Position numbers and translations under genes: made by a program | DNA from: Strongylocentrotus droebachiensis | Lineage: Eukaryota > Echinodermata > Echinoidea > Camarodonta > Strongylocentrotidae | Direction of reading: 5' to 3' | NCBI GenBank assembly: GCA_035222895.1 | Contig: JAVYIG010004988.1 | Coordinates: 62,001 to 126,000, forward strand | DNA length: 64,000 nucleotides | In this document: in pieces, positions 33,700-45,714 of the stretch | Numbering within the stretch: the first letter of the stretch is position 1 | How the letters are laid out: each line of letters starts with the position of its first letter | The notes under the pieces: generated by a model | The model's input: the letters and a program-made list of their open reading frames with translations, nothing else | The model's database searches: none | What the model was told of the DNA's origin: nothing

Positions 33700-36540
33700 A
33701 GGTACAAATCAATTTCACATACTTACACAATTACAAACATTGGTAAGGGTATAAATAATTTTGTTGCCGACTGTACACAATTATTCGAAATATTGTTCTG
33801 TGAAATATAGTTTTCTGAAGATATGTTTCAAACTGATGGCATGGCACAATTACCTAATAAAATGACCCATTTTCAAAATATAAACATAAATTGGCTGAGT
33901 TAATTGACAGACACCATGTTTACTAAACCCGACTTGCAAACAGTCGTAGCATATTTCAAAACATACACCTGTATACCCATAACCCATGAACATCGAACAG
34001 GCAAAAATCGAAATAATCATAATTTTGCTTGAAGATTTCCAATATATTTTCACTAACAATATGTACATTTCGCGTCATTCAAAGCAATGCGAATGCGACA
34101 TTATTTTAAACGACCTATAGTATAAAGACTGTGTTTCGTTGTACACAGTTAGATTTATCCGAAAGAACATTTACAACAAAAATGAAATCAATCACAGGTT
34201 CGAATAAATCTGAAAAATTACTTACTTACAGTAAATGCCTAGATCCCACTTCTCTTTATTATTAAAAAAAAACTGTTTGAAGCTATTGGAGTAATCTGTT
34301 TCCGAATCAAAATATGAAAATTGATGGCAGATGGGCTCGGGTCAATTAAGTTTACAATCTTATGGTTATGAATTATGTGCATTCTTGCATGCTCATACGT
34401 CAGAGTAGGACATTTCCTCATCATATTAACTAGAGGCAAAATTCAGAATTCGGTATAAAGGTGAACTTTCACAATGGGTCCGATATTTTTACTTAATATA
34501 CTAAGACTCCGTCAACATCGTAAAGGGACTTACTTTCAACTTTTGTCTAAAGTGTCTGAAACGGGATTTGATTCACATGAAAACAAAACATATACTTAAA
34601 TAACAAATCTTTGATTTGATTAATATCCAGTATAGAAAAGATATGCACGATTGGCATGCAAGACAGTATACGCATATTTTGCTTTATAAAATAACAATTT
34701 CTTTGGATGATTAGCGTTGATAAATTATCAGACCGTACTCAATGAATAACTTACCAGCCCTTGGAGAACAAGTCTGCTGTTACTATCCTTTTGTTGTTGA
34801 CGTTCCTTTCACTTATAAATTCCTTTCAGTTAAAGGTTATTGTAATGACAGCTTTCCCTTGAAAAATACAGACATCCGTATCCTAAGCAGAAAGCATATT
34901 GTCAGCAATCAAAGAAATGATATCGGTTTTTGATCCAAGGATAGTTGTTTGGCGATGGCTCCAAATCTCAAGACGCCAATTCCGAATTAAGTTGTCGTCA
35001 GCCGTTCTAATCGAAAGAATTACAACGTCTATTAACCCCAGCAGATTATTCCCGCTATCACTCAGTCGAAACCACTTAAATGATGATTAAAAATCAAAAA
35101 AGTTAACGACTGGTTTGCGAACTAAAATGTCAGAAAATGTGTACCATCGAAAGTGATGAACCCGAATGTTATACAAACATGTCTGCATGTGATATTGTCG
35201 GAGAAATGTTGTCTGAATAATCAAAATCAATTGTTTACACAATCAGTCCGTCACGATAACGTTTTTTAAATATATTTTATTCACTTTAGTTTTATCTTCT
35301 TATTGACCGGTTCCACAGCCGTGATCGCTGTTCGATGTCGGTAGGTTGATGCTGATTTTCGTCGTAAAATTGTTCACGATCAAACGTGCTCGACGAACAT
35401 TCTCTCACGTTAGTGCTTGCTAAATCAGATTTGGGTTGGTTAACGTCGAGATGGGCACAGCGGGACCAGAACGTCCTCGCAACCTACGCAGATCAGATCT
35501 CTTCCGCTTGGGGATCGCTTTACGTTATTTTGACAACATTTCCTCGTCAATGTGTTCTCATACTTTCCGCTGAAGTCTCCAGCTCACTTTCCAATTAGAG
35601 TCATTATGATATATTGTGTCTAGCAGTGGCATTTTCGTTTTTCTTCCCCACGTTTTCCCATGATAATAGTCCAAAACCAGAGTTTGTATGTTAAAGATGG
35701 ATGCCCACACAGTGGAAAACCTCACATTGATAAACTTGCAGGAAAATCACTTCGTTATTTCCATGTGCGATTGTAATAGACGAAACACCGAGATAGAGCC
35801 AATTTATCTCTTTTCAGTTCTTCTAAATGACAATGGCACCTTCATGAAGATGTCTTTAAGCGGTTTATTTCCTTTACAAACAAACTGTTATTTGCGCTTT
35901 AAATAAAAAAAATCAGTATGATGTGCGCAAACAGTCTCGATACCCCCAAAGCGTCAAAAAGCAGCTTTATTAAAACTCGTCCCGATGTGTACTGAAAGCA
36001 AGACCGCTGAATCGGGGAACCGATGACTGTGTATAATACGAGCGTTCGTTGAGCCCAGTTGTTGACATGGGCGTACACCCCAAAATTCTCTCCGTGACCT
36101 ATCCCATTCATAACATGTTGAACTAATAAAGTCTCGTCAAATATACCCAGGACCTCTCTCCTATTTGATCCGATTGCTTTGTTTGCTAAAACGAGGTACA
36201 GAATGGGTTAGGACTTGATATAGCCGAGTCTGTGGCTAAAGTGAAAGGGTTTTACTTCAGCCAGAATAAAGTATGTGGCGTAGGGATGCTAAACGTAGAC
36301 GTCCGATGAAAATGATGTTACGTAATCACTGGTGACGCATATTAATGAAATTCAATTTAAAAAATGTAGCGAATAAGCAGGATAAAAGCATTCACTAAAA
36401 TAATGTTAGAAATGTTTTTAATAAAAATGGTTGTTTTCGTAATCCAAGTCTCAAAACGTGTTTGATTACATTCAGATATGCAAAATAATACTACTGAGTT
36501 TTGTTTTAATCTATCCATGACGCAAACGGCCCGTCTACCC
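33700..36540. other. Upstream flank of the receptor gene, no gene seen
   Basis: Intergenic, AT-rich except for a more balanced patch near 35300-35600. The short open frames here resemble nothing I know. No TATA-like promoter can be supported; the receptor transcription start is not determinable. Confidence 0.4.
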
Positions 36541-36557
36541 TTTACCCTACTAAGTCC

Positions 36558-36725
36558 CTGCTAACTTAGCCTCTTGTCGATGCCCTCGCGCTGTTGGAGT
36601 CTCTAAATTCTGACGAGCGAAGCGAGTCAGAGAAACCGAGGCGCTGGTTTCTCTGACTCGCTTCGCTCGTCAGAATTTAGAGACTCCAACAGCGCGAGGG
36701 CATCGACAAGAGGCTACTGCTAACT
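36558..36725. mobile_element. Perfect palindromic foldback element with 9-bp target duplication
   Basis: Arms 36567-36637 and 36646-36716 are exact reverse complements (71 bp each, no mismatch) around an 8-bp loop, GAGGCGCT. The unit is flanked by the direct repeat CTGCTAACT at 36558-36566 and 36717-36725. No coding capacity. A 9-bp duplication fits Mutator-like or Merlin-like transposition. Identical arms imply a young insertion or frequent arm correction. Confidence 0.92.
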
Positions 36726-37594
36726 CGGGTTTCAGGACATCACTTTTACAGGGTGAATCTGAGGATTAAGTCCTTCCTTTACCTCTTCTCCAAGTAAATC
36801 CAATTATATCTAATCCTCTTAACTAGCAAGGGACATTTACCTATTACGTAATCACCTTGACTGCAATGCCTTCAATCACAATAGGGTCGAGTGTGCCAGA
36901 TTAACTGCATATGTGTGTGTGTACTAGAACTTGTACTTTAAAGTGTTGTACTTCCCCTACCTCCAGTGTTCGGAGGTCGGCGGCGGACCGCGGAGAAGTG
37001 GGTATTACGTGTGGTTACTGTGAAACTGCTCAGTACTTCAGTAACTATTTTCTTTTTCTTTTTCATAAAAAAAAAAAACATTAGACGGAAAAAAGAAAGA
37101 AAAACGAACTGCTATAATTATCTTTTTTTTAATAAAAAGAAAACAAAAAACATATATGCTAGCTGCCATCTTGAAAATAAGCCCTACTTGCTGGACGTCA
37201 GGTAAAATGTAACGAGTGGCCATTTAAAAAAAAAAAAATTAAGAGCGAAAACAAATAAATTTCGCTGATCTTACAGGCTTTTATGACAAAGACTAAGCCA
37301 ACGCAATGTCAGAAATGATTAATGAAAATGAATGCTAGTATCATCGGGCCCAGGGCAATAATAGTGCCAAAATATGCCCTTGCTAGCGAAGTACTAATAT
37401 TTAGTGTAAAATTATGCTTTTCTCAGTTTCTAAAGGTATACCGTACCCATCCCCCTCTGCCATAAAACAAAGATAGACCTTCAATGTTTCGTATGTTACA
37501 GAGAAACAGAGAGGAAGATTACTTGAAAATGAGCTTTTAAAATTGTCTCTGCTTGAGTGCAGCTTCCGTCACTAGCAATAATTCACATGGGACA

Positions 37595-37755
37595 CTCCTT
37601 TATTGGGGGGGGGGGGGGGGGTGATATAGACCTACACACTCTACACACTCGCATTTTCTTAGGCGTGATTTTTGTACGTACCCCCACAATACTTTTAAAA
37701 CTTGAATATGATATGTAATTTCGGTGTGATATTCATGCAGGGGGGGGGGGGAGTA
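37595..37755. repeat. Two long G-runs
   Basis: G-runs of about 18 at 37604 and 12 at 37741, in otherwise ordinary intergenic DNA. Confidence 0.85.
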
Positions 37756-38039
37756 TACAATACTAAAAATCTTGCTCTCCTGTCTAACCGTGTATGCGTG
37801 CGTTTGTGCGTATGTGTGTGTGAGTTTGTTAGGAGGGGCACATATATCCCCGTCCGATGGGATTTCCTCCCATGCGTATCGAAAACACATCCATTATATT
37901 GGTGGAGGAGGCGGGCCGTGGCGAAACAGCAAAGGCAATTTGGTTGTGATATGGAAGGACGTGATTACATTAAAATGATGATGACGTGATTATATATATA
38001 ATAAAAATAATACAAATAATAATACTACTAATAAAAATA

Positions 38040-38058
38040 CTAGTACTACTACTGCTAG

Positions 38059-38121
<63 letters not shown>

Positions 38122-38185
38122 TACTACTATGACTATGACTACTACTACTTCTACTTCCACTACTACTACTACTTCTACTACTAAT
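38040..38185. repeat. (CTA)n trinucleotide microsatellite
   Basis: Long (CTA)n with CTT and ATG interruptions. Poly-Ser open frames across it are artefacts. Confidence 0.95.
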
Positions 38186-38434
38186 GATACAAAATATCAC
38201 ATTTCCTGGTATATTTCCGCTCAAATATTTTCCATTTTAAGGGGCACACTTTAAAATTACGTAGGGTTTGCAGGGTCAAGTTTTAAAATGGGCATGGGCC
38301 TCTTGTGCGCCCCCGGAAAAAAAAACTGCCATTGAACCACCATCCATCCAATCATTCTGTGTATGCTGCTCCAGCTGCTGCTTGTGATCAGGGAGGTTTC
38401 CACCTCCCTGTTGTGATGCAGCTGACTTTGTCAT

Positions 38435-38696
38435 CACTGTTTCTCTCTCCCTCTCTCTCCCTTTCTCTCCGTCGTATGTCTGTCTGTCTGTCTCTCTCTC
38501 TCTGTCTCTCTCTCACTCTCACTCTCTCTCTCCCTTTCTCTCCGTCTCTGTATGTTTGTCTGTCTGTATGTATGTCTTTTTGTCTCCCCCCCTCTCTCTC
38601 TCTCTCTATCGCATTATTGAACTCAGGAATCTGTCCAACTATGCTAAAGTTCATTAGACTCACCAACGTTGAGTGGAAACGAGATATTGAAATATT

Positions 38697-38739
<43 letters not shown>

Positions 38740-39082
38740 GCAAAGTGAGGAAAAGAGCGAGTGGAAGAGGGTGATAGAGAATGTGAGATAAGGAGTTAGA
38801 AATATGGAAAGAGACGGGGACAGTGGATGGAGAGAGAAAAGAGAGAGGGGAGAACAAGGGATACAGAGGGCAATGGCAGTAAGGGGAATTTGAGAAACAA
38901 ATGCCCGGTTCATAATTGAAAATACATTGACACAGAGCATCGAAAGGAGCGGGGAAAGCGGGAAAAACTATGGTCGAGAAAGAGAGAGAAACAGACAGAC
39001 AGACATAAAGAGAGAGAGGCAGAGAGAGAGGCAGAGAGACATGCAGAGAGATAAAGAGAGACAAAGAGGCATACAGAGAGAT

Positions 39083-39121
<39 letters not shown>

Positions 39122-39190
39122 CAGACAGACAGAGAGAGACAGACAGGCAGAGAGAGAGAGGGAGAGGATGCAGACAGAGATGTGGTTTGA
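38435..39190. repeat. CT then GA microsatellite pair
   Basis: (CT)n/(TCTG)n at 38435-38620, (GA)n at 38697-38737, and (GA)n/(GACA)n at 38980-39180. The two arms are opposite in sense, so they could form a large imperfect hairpin. Confidence 0.9.
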
Positions 39191-39818
39191 TTGCACAGGT
39201 TAAACCTGCTGAGGTCGTCCCAGAATCCCAGCATGGTAAGGATGATCTCACCGTGTCTCATTTCGTTTCGAAAGAAATTCTACCACATCAAGAGAACAAA
39301 GCCTCTGACAATGTGACAAATCGTGTTGAAAAATAAATGAAATTGTTGACATAAAACACGTACGGAAGTTTGTGATACTTGTTTTTAATGTTTTAAGCAA
39401 AATGGTATCTTTAGTGGCATGATTGGTCTTGGAAGACGATTCTATTATATTTTGAAATTCATTTCTATAGTGGGTGTAATGAGAGGGATCTCACGGGGTG
39501 TGTTTTCTTTTTCATCAGTCACGAAAGCGTAATCTACGAGGACTATTGAGTACTTGTACACCTACTGTAATAAACTGGAACAGGGCTAAAGCGCATCACA
39601 TCATTGCGGACTGCCCCAGCCCCCCACAAAATATATGTAGGAAAAACACTATTAAAAGATAAAATTCATCATCTACGCATGATTATTAAACAACGCGCCT
39701 AAAAAACGGGATATGATATAGTAATAAAGTAATAAGTCTTTAGTTATCTTATTAGTAACGTTACCGTTGATGAACGTTTTACATTCTCTTTCGTACATTC
39801 TATCTCGCCAATATTGAC

Positions 39819-39820
39819 CC

Positions 39821-39873
<53 letters not shown>
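39819..39873. repeat. Poly(C) followed by (CT)n
   Basis: About 12 C, then about 20 CT dinucleotides. Confidence 0.95.
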
Positions 39874-39878
<5 letters not shown>

Positions 39879-41929
39879 TTTAAATAAAGCTTCAACATCT
39901 AATCTTCAGTCTCCAACATGCTAACGCATAACATAGCTGGGATTCTTCAACTGCGACTTTAGGGAAAAGAGTTTATCTTTCTTCATTTGGTTAAAAACCC
40001 ATAATTTCAAGTGATCTAAATGAATTACTAAAAAAACTTTCAATTGTGCCAAAATACTAAGCCTACTTGCAACGTAAGTCTTATACCTTACAAAGTCATT
40101 TGCAGTCTCTGTACCATTGAAATAAATGCCACTCAGCAACGCATACAAGTAATCACATACATAGAATTGTTTATTCGATAAAATGTTCAATAAAATGCTC
40201 TATAAAATTCCACAACCAATATAATATTGCATGTATACGTTTTATTATACTCCAACTATCTATATCTGCACAATCTCACTAAACACTAACTACTTTCAAT
40301 CATCTATAGACAAAGGAAAGGCTTAAAACAATGGCGTCTGCAGACTATTACAATTTTAAAACATCCTCCAGGGGTAGATCCAGGAAATCCAGGAAATTCT
40401 GTGAGCCAAACGGAGTTATTTACATTAGGTGTTGACTCTAGTAGTCTTAAATATCATTCTAAAAGATAGCAACCTTGTTGCATATGAATATATTTCAATC
40501 GTCGATATGATATAGCAATTGCATATGATAAAAGACGACAATTTCTGAAATCATGTTGTGCTTTAATCATGATTCTACACGCCTCTTTCTGAGCTTTCCT
40601 ATTCGTCGATATAATTATATTGTGAAGAACAAGATTGAAAAGAATTTAACAAATCAATATTAAGGTAGCTTCTAGAACCTTATGTGTCACCTTTTGAAAT
40701 ATACGAACGCTAAAATGCCATGTTACATGATGCGAACTTGATTGTAATAGGCAATACCACAGGGTATTAAAAATTGCTTTTTGGGGTGATTTCTCGAAAG
40801 TCTTTGCGATGCTGTCAAAGATGACAGTATAATATTATATCTGTTTACTGTTTATGAATAACATCACATGATTACATCATAATTGTGCACATAAAATATG
40901 AAAGCGTCAGATTTGACTGAATACAATACTTTAAGATGGATTCATGCTCTATACATGCACAAATCCACTTGCCTAGGTTTTACTGAATATATTATATGTC
41001 ATTTGAATATGTAATAACTAACATGTTTAAATCAGGGCCTGTTCACACTTCGTCTACAACAGAGTATCATTATATGCCTCTTGCACACGAATCGTCATTT
41101 GCCTGACGTATTGGACGGCGTCAGAGGCTGGTGCGGTCTGTGACGAACGGTGTCATGGAGTGACATCACACAAACGGTGCTTGTAAAATGAATATAACAA
41201 ACATATCGTCAATTGGCGGACATAATAACGCAATCGTGTGCAACGGGATTTTCTCATCAAAAGTTCTGCCATATTAGTTGGACGATGAAATAAAAATGAC
41301 TTCGTCCATTAAATGGTGAGTTGACCCTGACATTAAATTTACTTGAAAAAATGCAGAGAAATGGAAAAGTTATAAAATGTCGCAGTCGTGAAGATCACTA
41401 CACAAACTGAACCAAAAAAAATCAAGAGTTATTTGCCATGTGTCTGTACACACCATTTGACATTTTTTGTTTTTTAAAATTTCTGTTACGTGTTCCTTAG
41501 ATGTATGATTTTAAACACGTCTAATATGCCCCCCTTTAAATCATCAATAGTCAAGAAGATTGATATTTGTCGTATTGCCAAAACAAGAAAAAGGAGGATC
41601 TTACTTTCGAAAACTTTAATAACTTTCTTTTTTTTCCTCACGATTTCACTTTGATAATCAGAGTGGATTTAGCCTTTTACCTCATAGCCTCTGCAATGTC
41701 AATGTCGGTCTGAAACAGCGTACTATACATGAGCATTTTCAAATAAATAATTTACGTATAGATTATAGGCATTTTTCCCACTTAACCGTGTCATACTAGC
41801 TACATATAATATATTACGCACACTTTCATTATAGGGGATGCTCAAGGAGCCTAAATGTACTACAAGTACTATCATTACATGGCTTTAGCCCAGCTGCAAT
41901 ATGTCGCTAAAAGCATTTAGGGGATAACT

Positions 41930-42060
41930 TCCTACAGGTACCCATACACAACACCTGGGTGGAGAGTGGCAAAGTGACGCCACTTGAGCGAACCGCGAAC
42001 CATGAGACTCACAGCCCGGTTACATAATCCAACAGACCACGACCCTTCTACCTATGAAGT
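41930..42060 (-). repeat. Diverged SINE-like fragment
   Basis: Shares the CACCTGGGTGGAGAG block and downstream layout with the SINE at 32330-32492, with a degraded tRNA-like end (AACAGACCACGACCC). Confidence 0.4.
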
Positions 42061-43153
42061 TATGTAAAATGAATAAAATGTCTCACCATCTGAACGGTGC
42101 AGTCTCAAACCTTGACCCTGTAAAAACCCAACAACGAAACTAAATACTATATCTAAAATTTCAAAAACGTTACACAATCACATACGTTATCAATCTTTCC
42201 CCTAAAACGGGATAACCATCACGGATAACCGTAACTGACATCCCGACATGTTTTCAAAAAAGCCTTAAATGTTAACTTAATGTAAAAATAAGAAAGTGAA
42301 GCGCCTAGATTGAATAAAAGCCTAAATATCAGCACCATATTAATAATATATATATTTGTTAAATGAAATTGCATACTATGAAACCTAAAGTCAATACACA
42401 ACAATATTTAACTTCGTTAAAACGAAATACAGTACAACAAACAAACAGGGATATTTTATATCTTAATTTTCTTAATGTAAAACGAAATAAAATTGAACAA
42501 ACAAGGAATATTTGAAGATAATCCTTTTCCCCCTCCATCTTACTTGCAGGCCAATATAACTTCAATACGTGACAAGGAAACAAATACCCATTTTTTTTTT
42601 TTTTTTTTTTTTTGGGGGGGGGTTTTGGTAGATGTATAATTATCTTTGATATGGATAGTTCAGTTCGTAGAAAAATACAAAGAACTGCAAAGTGATTTAA
42701 GTTCTGATAAGGATTAATAGCTGCATTATGATACATAGCCTATAAGCTACAAACCCCTCTTCTTGTATAGTCTTTTGTTCCATAACATTGTGTACGATAA
42801 ACTGACAGTGCATATGTAAAATAGTTCAAAACAGGGGATGCTATTTTAACACGAACGCAAAGACTTTCGAAAAATTAAACAAGGGTAATTTCAATATCCT
42901 AATGTAAGCCTATAATTATATTCCACAGAAATCATGTTCAGATTACGTAATACCTCATGTTGTTCTTACATAAAGTGATGGGCAAGGATACTGAAATGAC
43001 CTTAAATTGATATTTCGAAAGTCATTGTGATCGTGTTATTTGCAATGTCATAACCGACACTAAGCATAAACGTTAACATTACATTGACATTATGTAATGA
43101 CGAAGTAAGGAAAATTGAATACATATACAGCCTCTTTTTATCAAAGAACATAA

Positions 43154-43159
43154 TTTATT
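43154..43159 (-). promoter_or_regulatory. Candidate polyadenylation signal of the HNMT-like gene
   Basis: TTTATT on the plus strand is AATAAA on the minus strand, about 430 bp past the stop. A variant ATTAAA lies nearer, at 43333-43338. Either could be used. Confidence 0.3.
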
Positions 43160-43585
43160 CAACAGCTGCTCTTGAGTTTTGATGAATACACATGTTCGAA
43201 TCAACAGCGTATGCGTGGATTGATTCTTTGCATGTTTAGTTGATATCTTAATCGGTGTACGTTTAAGTTTACTTCGACTTCAAGGGTATGACTATTAGAG
43301 AGAAAAGATACATTACAGGCTCGTATACTTCATTTAATGTTGTTCCTTACTACACCTTGTTCTAATACAAGCAATTGCTATCTCGTTCCAACGAACATTT
43401 TACTTCCAAAATAAGTTACTACATACAAAGGAAAAATTCCATCTCAGTCAAGATCATCAATAATAAGGATGATAATGATTACCATAATATTTGTATACTG
43501 GTAAAGACTATTATAATATTACTCGATTAAATATTCATATCGATCAGATCCGAAAATGGTGACTCCTAGTAGAGGGTGTAAAACT

Positions 43586-44019
43586 TCATTGGGCATCCAT
43601 TTTGTTTTCTACTGCGCTGCTATCGGCTGAAGACGGAGTGAGCAATGTTTGCTCACTGCTTTTCGTTACCACTATGGCATCGAAGCTTAGCCGGACGGTG
43701 ACCCGGCCGTCAGGGTGCTGCTCGCAGTGGTCCAGCAGCCGCTTCATAAGTCGGTCTCTGTCTGAGGTCGTTAAAGTCTGGTACACCTGGGCAGCGTTGG
43801 TGAGGCAGATGAAGTCCAGGAGAAGTTTTCCACTTTTGGAATCCTCCTTGAAGCACTCGGTGATATCTAGGTGGTAGATGACGTTCTCGATGTCGTACTT
43901 GAGGCCCAGACGTCGCAGAACACGCGTGACGTCGTCGCCGTAGCGCTTTTTGTTCTTCGGAGTGTGCTTGTTCCGCTTTGGTTCCAGATCGAGGAAGGAC
44001 TTGAATAGGTCGTTGTTCT
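43586..44019 (-). CDS. HNMT-like: HNMT-like exon 5, with stop
   Basis: 434 nt; acceptor CTTGCAG, entering in phase 1. It encodes a Lys-rich linker (KRNKHTPKNKKRYGDDVTRV), LGLKYDIENV, LDITECF, a helix-rich segment and the last beta strand (LSFDAIVV). A polar, Ser-rich extension ends MDAQ-stop (TGA at 43588-43586). Confidence 0.92.
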
Positions 44020-45669
44020 CTGCAAGCAATCAAATTTGAAACACGATATTTGAATATTTTTGGGGGAGCTAAACAACAAAATGACAATTGCTTTTAAAGC
44101 CAAAGAGGGCCTACTCCAGAGCGCATGCCTATCATTAGGCCTATTCATGTACATCGAATTAAGACTTTGTATCATCAATGATGAATCAGAATGTAATCAA
44201 TGTTTGATGTGGGACAAATCAGCACAAAACTGATCTTTGTAATGCATCTTGAAGTCACATTCAACGAGCTTATCAACTTAGTTTGGATTTACAACCAAAC
44301 AGGAGCAGTCACACGACCAAACAAGACTTGGGGAACAAAAAGCTGGAACATCATATCAATAAATCATATTTGATGTAACATAGAAATACTCATGAACCTG
44401 AGTTGTATCTTTTGTGGGTGAAATGTATATTATGTTTAATATGGAGCCACAACTTTTTCACATAATCAGGCCACGTATTAGATATTTGAGAGTCACAGTC
44501 ACTTTGATTTGATCGCACTTTGTCAAAAAAGGAAAAGGTGGCGTTAAACTCTCGAAGAATGAAGGGGAATGAAGGGGCACGAAGGCAAATGAAAAGTGCC
44601 CTAAGAAAATTTGTTGAAAATGGCATGTTTCTGTCTACTGATGTAAAAGCGAAGAGAAGGTGTCTTCAGGCTGTACCCTGAATTTAAAAGAGTAAAGGGG
44701 TGTTATCCAACCAGTGATGCCGCGAGACCAGTAGCGATCTTGTGTAAGTATTGGCCATGATCCCAAACCTAAATGCGAAATCAATGTAATTTACTGTCTC
44801 TCTTTCTCCTACTCATGAGCCGCCAGGTCTGATGGCATTTAAAAAATATTTATAAAAAATAATCACCCACCGATTCTTGTGCGTAACTTCATACTTGATG
44901 GTGTTTTAAAATTGAAGATATTTATGGCGTATATATTCAATATGAATGAACGCCACAAAACATTTACCAACAACAACAACTTGATGGTGTTGCTGGGCCG
45001 TACAAACTAACTAAGTGTTCGGTGGCTTTGCGGGAACATCCCCACCCCCACACACAAAATATGAGAAGACCCCCCCCCCCCTTTTTATTTTTTATTTTTC
45101 AAAAATAAATTTTGCCTTCTTGCTTTTCAGGTCCCTAAGAGACCCCCCCCCCGAATTTTTTTAAAAAAAAATCAATAAATAATAAATAATTTTTAAAAAA
45201 ACACGGGTATTTTAGGATACTTACTTTTTGAAGCGATCGTAATGAGCATGACCCCTCCATCAAGCAGTGCCCTGTAGTAGTTGCTGATGGTCGAGTCCAC
45301 GTCTCTCGCGTGGTACAGCATCTGCAACATGTGGACGAAATGAACTTTAGGGAATGCGCCCTCAGCGATAAGTTGGTTCATGGTTGCCTGAAATTGAACA
45401 AAAACAATTTAACTCGTGAATTCTCTTTTCCTTTCATGTTATTTTTCTGATAAAACAAACAAACATGGGTATGGGGTATGCGAGGTCTAGTAGTCGAATG
45501 ATTAATCAACAACAATGTAATAAACACAAACATGACCGAAAGGAGAGAGTATTATTATAGTGAAATATCAAGGTAGTTTAAGTTTTAAGTAATAATAATT
45601 GATCGAGAAACATTGAGTAACGAGACATAGAAACGTAGAAAGATGGATAAAATGGATAGGGGGAGCTCC

Positions 45670-45714
<45 letters not shown>

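Larger units (their letters stand above)
39200..43150. other. Intergenic region between the two genes
   Basis: No gene recognised. It contains a C-run plus (CT)n at 39819-39873, a weak inverted repeat at 41088-41245 (TTGCACACGA ends), a SINE-like segment at 41930-42060 and a T-run/G-run junction at 42591-42622. Confidence 0.45.

Noticed and set aside
35386-35598. 70-codon open frame in a GC-balanced patch upstream of the receptor
   Set aside because: No recognisable domain or splice partner. It may be regulatory DNA, but nothing supports coding.
38305-39261. Ser/Leu-rich or Arg/Glu-rich open frames
   Set aside because: Artefacts of CT and GA microsatellites.
43602-44178. Other open frames over HNMT-like exon 5
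   Set aside because: Shadows of the LGLKYDIENV-containing frame.
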